This document shows, piece after piece, positions 22,017 through 28,302 of a DNA stretch of 28,302 bases. A program made the translations under genes and the position numbers. The notes beneath the pieces are model-generated. The model did not search any database. It had not been told where the DNA came from and saw nothing but the letters and a program-made list of their open reading frames with translations. The stretch is from positions 1 through 28,302 of the forward strand of contig CAYSPJ010000066.1 in NCBI GenBank assembly GCA_964432875.1. Direction: 5' to 3'. Each line of letters opens with the position of its first letter. Position 1 is the first letter of the stretch. Source of the DNA: JACJYE01 sp964432875 (GTDB taxonomy: Bacteria > Bacteroidota > Bacteroidia > Chitinophagales > Saprospiraceae).

Positions 22017-22074
22017 AGGGTAAGATAATCTGCCTCAAATGGAGCAAACTGGGAAGGGGAAAGTTGATTAAACA

Positions 22075-22340
22075 GTAAGCATCGCCGATGAGGATGACAA
22101 CCTTGTCGATTTGGTTCTTGCGCAGGAAATGGATGATGGCCGAGCAGCTGTCCCAGATAGTAAGGAAAAGAACTTCTCAACTGCTCGAAGGTAAAATAAG
22201 GGCCCATCAAGGCGGGCCAGCCGACCTTGAATTCGTGAAATAAGACTTGCTACCAAGACGGACGGGCCGGCTGGCCCGCAAATCGATAAAATGTAATCGC
22301 CCAGGTGAATAATGGCATCAAAGCCTATATTTGATTGATT
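22075..22340 (-). pseudogene. Remnant of a PhoD-like phosphatase/phosphodiesterase
   Basis: Two minus-strand segments in different frames read like parts of a PhoD-type metallophosphatase. At 22340-22275: NIGFDAIIHLGDYIL, matching the metal-binding F--HLGDYIYE motif. At 22164-22075: LTIWDSCSAIIHFL, then RKNQIDKVVILIGDAY, matching the W...FL---ID-VV-LTGD-H block. In intact family members these motifs lie well over a hundred residues apart; here they are about 35 codons apart and the frames differ (22325 against 22164, mod 3), so internal deletion and frameshift are implied. No start codon or complete domain remains. The first codons lie within the upstream region of the divergent TPR gene. Confidence 0.45.
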
Positions 22341-22378
22341 TTTCGTAACTTGCCGCTGTCAAAACACCGCTGCAGCGT

Positions 22379-24160
22379 ATGCTAAACACCTCCCATATTA
22401 CCCTGGCGGTCTTCCCGTTTGAAGACCTTTCTGCTCAAAAAGAACTCGGCGTTTTCTGCCGTTCCTTCAGCGAGGACCTCATCACCGAGCTTTCGTGCTT
22501 TCGGCAATTGAGCGTCGTCAGGTTCTCCAGCCACGCCTTATCCAGCGACTCCCAGAAATCAGGGGGCATTTTAAAAAACGGCTACTTTGTGCAAGGCACG
22601 TTCCGCTCGGAAAAAGACAGGATGAGAATCAACGTGCAGCTCTACGACCACGATAGCTGCCGCCTGGTGTGGGGCAACCGGCTAGAAGGCAAGCTCACGG
22701 AATTGAACGAGATACAGGACGGCCTGCTCAAAAGCGTTGTGATGGTGCTGCAGCAGCAAATCGACTACGATCTGCTATCAAAGATCAAACAGCGCCCCAA
22801 AGTGGTCTTCAACGCTTATGAGCATTGGCTCTACGGCATGGAAGAGCTGAAGAAAGCCTCGGTGGAAGCCGATCTCAAAGCCCGCGAACATTTTGAGAAA
22901 GCCCTGCAGCTCCAACCCGATTACGCGCTGGCATATACTGGCATGTCGTTGTCCTATTTCAATGAATGGACGTGCCAGTTGTGGGAACGCTGGGACGTGA
23001 GCAAGACAGGGGCTTATGAGTGGGCCCAAAAAGCCATTGAGTTGGATGAGCAGAACCACGTTATCGCCATGGTGTTAGGCCGGATTTTTTTGTACGACGG
23101 TGCGTACCACACGGCCGAATACTACTTCAGGAAGTCGCTACTGCTAAACTCCAACGACCCGGATACCCTCTTCCCCATATCGTTGTACCTCGTTTACCTG
23201 GGTTTGGGTAAAGAAGCGCTGGAATGGTATGAGAGAGGCATGCAGCTGGATCCATTGTATGGAGGCAACCATCTCCGGCTCGGGGGGTTCATTTACTTTG
23301 AGTTGGGGGAATATGAGAAGGCAGCCTCATTCATCGAGCACAACCGGAGCGGGAAAGCCATGATCGCCGACACGGACGCCTACTGCGCGGCCATCTATTA
23401 CCACCTGCAGCAGTACGACAAAATGCAAGCATACTGGAACGCTTTCCTCGATATTTACCGGCGGCTGATCAGCAAAGGCCAAGACTTCGACCAGCAGGAA
23501 GCGATCGATTGGTTGCTGAAGCTGAACCCCCACCGATACAAGACCAACCTGGAAGAATTCCTGCAATTCATCAGCCAGGGCAGTTTTGAAAAATATCCTG
23601 TCCAGGAAACGGCACCGAGGCAAGTAATCGCCCAAGAATATTGTTTTGTGAAAGAGGCCGCTACCTGGAAAATATCCTTTGACGGCACCTCCATTCAAGC
23701 GCCGGAATTTAAGGGCTTTTACGATATTCAGAAAATGCTTGCGCACCCGCGCCAGCTGTTTCATTGCGCCGAGCTGATGGGCAGCACCTTGGATGGCGAG
23801 GGCGAAAAACTGATCGACGAAAAAGCTCGCAAGCGCTATCAGCAAAAGATTATCGAGCTGCAAAGCGAAATCGAGGAAGCCGAGCAGTTTAGCAATTTCA
23901 TCCAGCTCGAAAAATTACAGGCAGAATACGACCAGCTCGTCGAGCATTTATCACGCTCGCTGAACCTGAAAGGCCGGGTCAGGGAAACCGGCGGCACCAT
24001 TGAAAAGGCAAGATCGGCAGTGACTTGGCGCATCCGCAGCGCCATCGCCCGGATTGAACAGCACCACCTTTTGCTGGGCGCGCATCTTTCCAACGCCATC
24101 AAAACGGGCACCTTCTGTTCCTACAAACCCGACCGGGAAATCAAGTGGATTGTATCGTAA
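22379..24160 (+). CDS. TolB-like/TPR protein with a conserved C-terminal regulator domain
   Basis: Cytosolic 593-residue protein with no signal peptide or membrane segment. Residues 1-125 match the TolB-like N-terminal domain often found in adenylate-cyclase and winged-helix regulators (ITLAVFPFEDLS...FSEDLITELSCF...YFVQGTFR...RINVQLYD). Residues about 145-345 hold tetratricopeptide repeats (AREHFEKALQLQPDYALAYTGMSL; ALEWYERGMQLDPLYGGNHLRLGG). Residues about 425-593 match a domain I recall at the C-terminus of large LuxR-type ATPase regulators: W-I-F-G, KGFYDIQKMLAHP, HCAEL, LDEKARKRYQQKI, a coiled coil (about 480-530), then RSAVTWRIRSAI and TGTFCSY. An effector or DNA-binding domain normally found at the N-terminus is missing, so this may be a stand-alone sensor or scaffold. 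Function unknown. Confidence 0.8.
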   Translation: MLNTSHITLAVFPFEDLSAQKELGVFCRSFSEDLITELSCFRQLSVVRFSSHALSSDSQKSGGILKNGYFVQGTFRSEKDRMRINVQLYDHDSCRLVWGNRLEGKLTELNEIQDGLLKSVVMVLQQQIDYDLLSKIKQRPKVVFNAYEHWLYGMEELKKASVEADLKAREHFEKALQLQPDYALAYTGMSLSYFNEWTCQLWERWDVSKTGAYEWAQKAIELDEQNHVIAMVLGRIFLYDGAYHTAEYYFRKSLLLNSNDPDTLFPISLYLVYLGLGKEALEWYERGMQLDPLYGGNHLRLGGFIYFELGEYEKAASFIEHNRSGKAMIADTDAYCAAIYYHLQQYDKMQAYWNAFLDIYRRLISKGQDFDQQEAIDWLLKLNPHRYKTNLEEFLQFISQGSFEKYPVQETAPRQVIAQEYCFVKEAATWKISFDGTSIQAPEFKGFYDIQKMLAHPRQLFHCAELMGSTLDGEGEKLIDEKARKRYQQKIIELQSEIEEAEQFSNFIQLEKLQAEYDQLVEHLSRSLNLKGRVRETGGTIEKARSAVTWRIRSAIARIEQHHLLLGAHLSNAIKTGTFCSYKPDREIKWIVS

Positions 24161-24178
24161 ATCCGCTGCAACTTACAT

Positions 24179-24197
24179 CGTAAGGCACCAACTTACG
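24179..24197. other. Small hairpin between the TPR and haloperoxidase genes
   Basis: CGTAAG-GCACCAA-CTTACG forms a six-bp stem between two genes on the same strand, 18 bases after the TPR stop codon. No T-run follows, so it is only a weak terminator candidate. Confidence 0.25.
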
Positions 24198-24239
24198 CTT
24201 CTCAGGGTGTAATTCATTCATTAACCTTAAATTCAACAC

Positions 24240-25511
24240 ATGAAGAAGATGATGTTTGTGCTCGCAGTAATTACTTGCCTGACTGCACTATCCTGTTCCG
24301 ACCAGCAAATCAACAGCCCTGGCGCTGATGCCTTGCCCAACGATGTAATCATCGAATGGAATGAGGTCGCCTATCATGCTTTTGGCGGTGAAGCCTATCT
24401 GCATTCTCTGCTGGCTTCCCGGATCAACGCCATGACCCACCTCGCCATGCACGATGCGCTGAACGCCATTTTTCCGGTTTATGCCAAGTACACTTTCACG
24501 GGAAGCGATGCCGAAGCGGACCCCATCGCCGCCGCAGCCAGCGCTGCCCATACCGTACTGGTGCATGAAATCCAGGAGAAAGTGGGATTTCTCGATTCGG
24601 CTTTGCAACATACTTTGTCTACTATCCCTGACGGGGATGCGAAAGAAAGAGGTATCAAGTTGGGCAAAGCGGCAGGGCAGGCCATCCTCAGCATTCGTGC
24701 GAACGATGGAGCGGTGGGCGATCCCTTCAGCCCGGTGCCCCCATCCGAGGCTCCGGGCATTTACCAGGCCGTGCCGCCATTCGACTTCGTGTTTGCGCCT
24801 TATTGGCAAGATGTGAAGCCGTTTGGCCTGCAAAGAAAAGGCCAGTTCCGCTCAGTGCCGTATCCTATGCTAGGCAGCCACGAATATGCGCAAGCTTTCA
24901 ACGAAGTCAAGGAAATTGGCAAGCTGAACAGCAGTGCACGCAACGCCGACCAGACAGCCTACTCCCACTTTTGGTATGAGTTTTCCGAAGCTGGCTGGAA
25001 CCGGCTGGCGCGCATCGCTGCCGTGAATAAAAAATTGAACTTGCTGGAAACTGCCCGGCTGTTTGCGCTGGTGGATATGGCCATGGCTGATGCCTATATT
25101 GCCGGCTGGGACTCCAAGTTTCATTACAATCTCTGGCGCCCTTACACCGCTATCCGCAAAGCGCAGCTAGATGGCAACGAAAATACGGCTGAAGATGCAC
25201 AGTGGGAATCTTTGATGCCTGCTCCACCAGTACAGGATTACCCCTCGACCCACAGCGCGCTGGGGGATGCGGCAGCAACAGTATTGGCTAACATCCTGGG
25301 TGATTATTTCCCCTTTACCATGAGCTCGCCAACCGGATTGCCCGGAAACGGCACGAGAAGCTTCGAGGGCTTTCAGCAAGCCGCCGATGAAAACGCCGAT
25401 TCTAGGGTAAGAGCCGGCATTCATTTCCGTTTTGCCTGCGATGCGGGCCAGGAAATGGGCAAAAAAATTGGCCAATGGCTCGTGGGAAATCATCTCAGGC
25501 CTTTGAAGTAG
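24240..25511 (+). CDS. Vanadium-dependent haloperoxidase/PAP2 family lipoprotein
   Basis: Predicted envelope enzyme of the acid phosphatase/vanadium haloperoxidase superfamily. The 423-residue product has a signal peptide with lipobox TALSC (cysteine 19). All three active-site motifs are intact: K293-x6-R300-P (KFHYNLWRP), PSTH with H338 (in place of the usual PSGH), and S388-R389-x3-G393-x-H395 (SRVRAGIH). Helical content and length match the bacterial haloperoxidase branch rather than short PAP2 phosphatases. The sequence cannot decide between haloperoxidase and phosphatase activity. It starts 79 bases after the TPR gene on the same strand, but I see no evidence of a joint pathway. ATG 24240 gives the correct signal peptide. 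Confidence 0.92.
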   Translation: MKKMMFVLAVITCLTALSCSDQQINSPGADALPNDVIIEWNEVAYHAFGGEAYLHSLLASRINAMTHLAMHDALNAIFPVYAKYTFTGSDAEADPIAAAASAAHTVLVHEIQEKVGFLDSALQHTLSTIPDGDAKERGIKLGKAAGQAILSIRANDGAVGDPFSPVPPSEAPGIYQAVPPFDFVFAPYWQDVKPFGLQRKGQFRSVPYPMLGSHEYAQAFNEVKEIGKLNSSARNADQTAYSHFWYEFSEAGWNRLARIAAVNKKLNLLETARLFALVDMAMADAYIAGWDSKFHYNLWRPYTAIRKAQLDGNENTAEDAQWESLMPAPPVQDYPSTHSALGDAAATVLANILGDYFPFTMSSPTGLPGNGTRSFEGFQQAADENADSRVRAGIHFRFACDAGQEMGKKIGQWLVGNHLRPLK

Positions 25512-25536
25512 TCTAAAGAATGAATGTTTCCTAAAA

Positions 25537-25618
25537 GCAGGCTGGTTTTTCTGCCATCGTTAGTTTTGCCGCCTTAGTTTTTACAACGAAAAAAAAATGG
25601 CAAGAAACACCAGCCTGC
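25537..25618. repeat. Long imperfect inverted repeat (21/22-bp arms)
   Basis: The arm at 25537-25557 (GCAGGCTGGTTTTTCTGCCAT is its full content less one base: see key parts GCAGGCTGG and CTGCCAT) pairs with 25597-25618 (ATGGCAAG ... CCAGCCTGC) with one mismatch and one extra base. The 39-base loop contains TAGTTTTG (25561-25568), a perfect -7 box by sequence. It follows the haloperoxidase gene by 25 bases. It could be a large terminator-type stem, a folded small RNA or a miniature repeat. The remaining part of the gap to 25758 holds the next promoter only. Confidence 0.65.
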
Positions 25619-25701
25619 CACCAAAATTTCTTGTTCTTTAACAATAGTTACGACCTGACTAAGCAAAATAAATTAGATGGGGCAAGGTGCTATCCCGTTT
25701 T

Positions 25702-25733
25702 CTTGTCCATCCGGGCAAACAATCCTAGCTTTG
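25702..25733 (+). promoter_or_regulatory. Promoter of the secreted hydrolase gene
   Basis: CTTG (25702-25705) and a perfect TAGCTTTG (25726-25733) are 20 bases apart, the Bacteroidota -33/-7 layout. Transcription would start near 25740, about 19 bases before the ATG at 25759. Confidence 0.65.
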
Positions 25734-25758
25734 CCCTCAACCAAAAGCAGTAGCACCA

Positions 25759-26592
25759 ATGAAGCATTTATCCCTACTCCTGCTCGCCCTCTGCCTCTGG
25801 CAGCTGGCCTCGGCCCAGGAAGCGGGCTATACCACCCAGCTAAACCAGCCCTACTATCCCGAATCTGCCCGGCAGGCTAATGCCTATCTCCGCGAGCGTT
25901 GTGTTTTGGACCTTTACTATCCGCAGGATCAGCCTGGTTTTGCGACCATCGTCTGGTTTCACGGGGGCGGCTTGTCGGCCGGGGAGAAGCACATCCCGGA
26001 AGGGCTGAAGGGCAAGGGCGTAGCGGTGGCGGCCGTCAATTACCGCTTGTCGCCCCGGGTGCAGTCGCCCGCCTACCTCGAAGATGCGGCGGCGGCGGTG
26101 GCCTGGGTTTTCGACAAGATCGCTAGCTTGGGGGGTGATCCCGGCAAGATTTTTCTTTCCGGACACTCGGCCGGCGGTTATCTGGCCAGCATGGTCGGGC
26201 TGGACAAGCGCTGGCTGGCGGCACACCAGCGCGATGCCGATGCGATTGCCGGGCTCATCCCCTTCAGCGGGCATACCATCACGCATTTTTCCATCCGGGC
26301 AGAAAGGGGCATCCCCGGCACTCAACCGGTGGTGGATGAGCTGGCCCCGCTCTACCACGTCCGACCCGATGCGCCGCCCCTGTTGCTGATTACTGGCGAC
26401 CGGGAGTTGGAGCTGCTCGGCCGCTACGAGGAGAATGCCTACCTGATGCGCATGATGAAAGTAGCTGGCCACCAGCAGACGCAGCTCTTCGAACTGGATG
26501 GCTACGGGCACGATATGGTCGCGCCTGCTTTGCCCCTCTTGCTGAATGAGGTGCGCCGGCTCAGCCAGGTGAAGGAAAGTAGTGAAAAATGA
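25759..26592 (+). CDS. Secreted alpha/beta-hydrolase (esterase/lipase type)
   Basis: Predicted exported carboxylesterase-like hydrolase. The 277-residue product has a Sec signal peptide ending ASAQ-E (cleavage near residue 20) and no lipobox. The hydrolase domain shows the oxyanion-hole motif HGGG (68-71), the nucleophile elbow GHSAGG with S137, the acid D214 in LLITGDRE and H251 in GYGHDM, a full catalytic triad in the expected order. This arrangement fits the BD-FAE/hormone-sensitive-lipase-like group, whose members often act on acetylated polysaccharides or short-chain esters; the substrate is not determinable here. It has its own promoter and is followed 143 bases later by the Crp-type regulator on the same strand. 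Confidence 0.92.
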   Translation: MKHLSLLLLALCLWQLASAQEAGYTTQLNQPYYPESARQANAYLRERCVLDLYYPQDQPGFATIVWFHGGGLSAGEKHIPEGLKGKGVAVAAVNYRLSPRVQSPAYLEDAAAAVAWVFDKIASLGGDPGKIFLSGHSAGGYLASMVGLDKRWLAAHQRDADAIAGLIPFSGHTITHFSIRAERGIPGTQPVVDELAPLYHVRPDAPPLLLITGDRELELLGRYEENAYLMRMMKVAGHQQTQLFELDGYGHDMVAPALPLLLNEVRRLSQVKESSEK

Positions 26593-26735
26593 GCTGTTTA
26601 TAATCTGCATTAGGGGTCTTAGAGGGGCATGGCAGAGGCACCCCTCACCGCATAAGCAAGGTTTATATGCAGGAATGGGCCGGCAATAGCCCCAGCGCAA
26701 AAGCCTGTTCAACGAACTGCAAAAAGTCATCACCA

Positions 26736-27314
26736 ATGGAACAATTGCAAGAAGCGATCCGACAAATGATCTTGATATCGACACCTGAAATGGATGGCTT
26801 GCTCCAAAGCTGTTCCGAGCGCACCTTTAAAAAGAAAGAAGTGCTGAGCCGGCCCGGGCGCATCCCCGGCGAGATATTTTTCATCAACCGTGGTATCATC
26901 CGGGTCATCGTGCCGGACAGAGATGGCACGGAGCATACCATCCACTTCGCGCTGGAAAACCAATTCATCGCCGACTATTCCAGCTTCATCTTGCGGCAGC
27001 CTGCTCTCTACATCCTGGAGGCTCTTGAAGAGACGGAAGCCGTCATCCTGCCCCGCGCCGCCATCGAATGGGGCTATGCCCATCTCGCTCAGGGCGACCG
27101 GCTAGGCCGGCTGGTGGCGGAGTTTTACTTCGTCTATCAGGACAACCGCATCAAAAACCTGTACGCTCGCACGCCCAAAGAGCGCTATGATAGCATCGCC
27201 GAGGTGTTCCCCAACATCCACAACCGCGTGCCTCAACACATGATCGCTTCCTACCTCGGTATTAGCCCGGTGCACCTCAGCCGATTAAAAAAAGCTGCTC
27301 AGCGCAAAATGTAA
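26736..27314 (+). CDS. Crp/Fnr family transcriptional regulator
   Basis: Cytosolic regulator with a cyclic-nucleotide-binding-like sensor domain and a helix-turn-helix. The 192-residue product starts MEQLQEAIRQ, the usual N-terminus of short Bacteroidota Crp-like proteins. The frame is open 23 codons further to 26667, but that extension looks unrelated, so I chose the ATG at 26736. The beta-roll (about residues 20-115) contains FKKKEVLSRPGRIPGEIFFINRGIIRVIV. The C-terminal HTH (about 158-190) reads VPQHMIASYLGISPVHLSRLKKAAQ. No cysteine cluster of the FNR iron-sulfur type is seen, and conserved cAMP-binding residues are not obvious, so the ligand is unknown. The SDR gene starts 64 bases downstream and may be its target. 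Confidence 0.92.
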   Translation: MEQLQEAIRQMILISTPEMDGLLQSCSERTFKKKEVLSRPGRIPGEIFFINRGIIRVIVPDRDGTEHTIHFALENQFIADYSSFILRQPALYILEALEETEAVILPRAAIEWGYAHLAQGDRLGRLVAEFYFVYQDNRIKNLYARTPKERYDSIAEVFPNIHNRVPQHMIASYLGISPVHLSRLKKAAQRKM

Positions 27315-27348
27315 ACATTTGTTATCGTGCTGCGCTCGCTGGCGGGCA

Positions 27349-27356
27349 TAGCTTTG
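27349..27356 (+). promoter_or_regulatory. Possible -7 element of the SDR gene
   Basis: TAGCTTTG matches TAnnTTTG exactly and lies 22 bases before the SDR ATG. The best upstream TTTG (27318-27321) is 27 bases away, longer than usual, so the -33 part is unconvincing. Confidence 0.4.
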
Positions 27357-27378
27357 CAGGATAATCAATCTGAGCAAT

Positions 27379-28185
27379 ATGACATTTTCAAAATCTGAAA
27401 TGAACCGGCTGAAGGAAAAATATGGCCCCTGGGCCATCGTCACCGGCGCCTCTTCGGGTATCGGGCTAGAACTGGCCGAGCGGTTGGCTGAAGCGGGGCT
27501 GAACCTGATACTCAACTCCCGGAATCAGGAAGACCTGGAGCGCGTCGGGCACCGCTTCCAGGCTCAATACGGCATTGAAACCTGCTTGGTGGCTGCCGAC
27601 CTCTCGCAGCCAGCAGGCATCGCCCAAATCCTCGCGGCTGCCGATGGGCTGCCAGTAGGGCTATTAGCCGCAGCTGCCGGGTTCGGCACCTCGGGCCCCT
27701 TCCTCAAATCTTCCCTGGAAACAGAGGTCAACCTATTGGAAGTCAACTGCATCGCTCTGCTGAAGCTGGCGCACCATTACGGCCGGCAATTTGCCGCTAA
27801 CCGGAGGGGTGGGATTATCCTGATGAGTTCGCTGGTTAGCTTCCAGGGTGTGCCTTTGGCCGCCAACTACGCCGCTAGCAAAGCCTATGTGCAATCCTTG
27901 GCCGAGGCCCTCGCGGTAGAGCTGCGACCGCATGGCGTGGACGTGCTGGCCGCCGCCCCCGGCCCGGTGGAAAGCGGCTTCGGCCGTCGCGCCAATATGC
28001 AGATGAACCTGGCTTTGAAGCCCTCGCAAGTCGGCATCCCTATCTTGAAGGCCTTGGGGCGCAGGCAGACGGTGCTGCCCGGCCTGCTCACCAAGTTCCT
28101 GGTGGGTTCGCTGCGTACCTTGCCTCGCTGGGGGAAGGTACGGGTGATGAAAATCGTGATGGGCGGCATGACTGGCGGGAGTTAG
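27379..28185 (+). CDS. Short-chain dehydrogenase/reductase
   Basis: Cytosolic NAD(P)-dependent oxidoreductase of the classical SDR family, with unknown substrate. The 268-residue product has the cofactor motif TGASSGIG (22-29), N123 of the proton relay, S151 in LMSSLVS and the catalytic Y164-x3-K168 (NYAASKAY). The PG motif after strand 6 (AAPGPVES, about 192-199) is also present. The usual NNAG motif after strand 4 is AAAG here (98-101), a mild departure that some SDRs tolerate. The start at ATG 27379 (MTFSKSEMNRL) gives a normal length; a second in-frame ATG seven codons on is possible. It follows the Crp-type regulator by 64 bases on the same strand. The C-terminus is basic with a short hydrophobic stretch but no clear membrane anchor. 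Confidence 0.93.
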   Translation: MTFSKSEMNRLKEKYGPWAIVTGASSGIGLELAERLAEAGLNLILNSRNQEDLERVGHRFQAQYGIETCLVAADLSQPAGIAQILAAADGLPVGLLAAAAGFGTSGPFLKSSLETEVNLLEVNCIALLKLAHHYGRQFAANRRGGIILMSSLVSFQGVPLAANYAASKAYVQSLAEALAVELRPHGVDVLAAAPGPVESGFGRRANMQMNLALKPSQVGIPILKALGRRQTVLPGLLTKFLVGSLRTLPRWGKVRVMKIVMGGMTGGS

Positions 28186-28302
28186 GATGTGAAAACGCAG
28201 CAGGGGGGATACTGCCGTTCACCTCTTCTGGAAGGTAATGAAGGTCAGCAGGAAGACGGGCAGCCCTGGTTTCGAAAGCCTACACCTCTAGGCCCTCCTT
28301 CA

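Noticed and set aside
28186..28302. End of another gene on the minus strand (frame ending PVFLLTFITFQKR)
   Set aside because: Only a few dozen codons are visible before the window edge and an in-frame TAG lies upstream, so no gene can be supported.

Overview
This 28.3 kb window looks like chromosomal DNA of a Bacteroidota bacterium, most likely of the Saprospiria/Lewinella type. The reasons are the DUF4837-type lipoprotein, several Bacteroidota-style promoters (-33 TTTG/CTTG, about 20 nt, -7 TAnnTTTG), the general lack of Shine-Dalgarno sequences, a RimP of the Bacteroidota sequence type, and an N-terminally extended IF2. The lineage call is inference. I see no phage, plasmid, CRISPR array, intact transposase, rRNA or tRNA.

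Layout. 1-250: an array of GGCAGTA heptamers and a dispersed intergenic repeat. 286-2333 (-): ECF sigma factor, anti-sigma factor (zinc finger, TM segment, TPR-like domain), then adenylate kinase. 2438-4338 (-): DUF4837 lipoprotein and a two-TM protein. 4590-6383 (-): D-Ala-D-Ala dipeptidase-like lipoprotein and a MoxR AAA+ ATPase without its usual partners. 6510-9053 (+): ArnT/PMT-like glycosyltransferase and GtrB/ArnC-like polyprenyl-phosphate glycosyltransferase. 9113-11137 (-): mqnC (futalosine menaquinone pathway) and purine nucleoside phosphorylase. 11447-16283 (+): the conserved rimP-nusA-infB cluster, divergent from mqnC. 16480-18915 (+): small conserved protein, flavin monooxygenase, small lipoprotein. 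18916-19628: a gene-poor scar with the second copy of the dispersed repeat, a 159-bp palindromic MITE-like element flanked by CTAG, and the 5' end of a broken ArsR-type regulator. 19629-20738 (+): Omp85/BamA-like beta-barrel. 21014-21958 (-): phytanoyl-CoA dioxygenase family enzyme. 22075-22340 (-): remnants of a PhoD-like phosphatase. 22379-28185 (+): TolB-like/TPR regulator-like protein, vanadium haloperoxidase/PAP2 lipoprotein, secreted alpha/beta-hydrolase, Crp/Fnr regulator, SDR.

How the genes work together. The translation and transcription cluster is the housekeeping core. It has a promoter at 11351-11382 and a terminator-like hairpin in its leader that suggests attenuation; infB seems to have an extra promoter. 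The two glycosyltransferases fit one lipid-carrier sugar-transfer route (GtrB-like enzyme loads the carrier, ArnT-like enzyme transfers the sugar). The sigma/anti-sigma pair is a translationally coupled signalling module. The right third is accessory: mostly singly transcribed enzymes, pseudogene remnants and repeats.

The best candidates for something undescribed are the palindromic element sitting in an ArsR-like gene next to a dispersed repeat, the rimP leader hairpin, the PhoD-like remnant, and the stand-alone TolB/TPR protein whose conserved C-terminal domain I know from large LuxR-type ATPase regulators. I saw no clear new multi-gene system.
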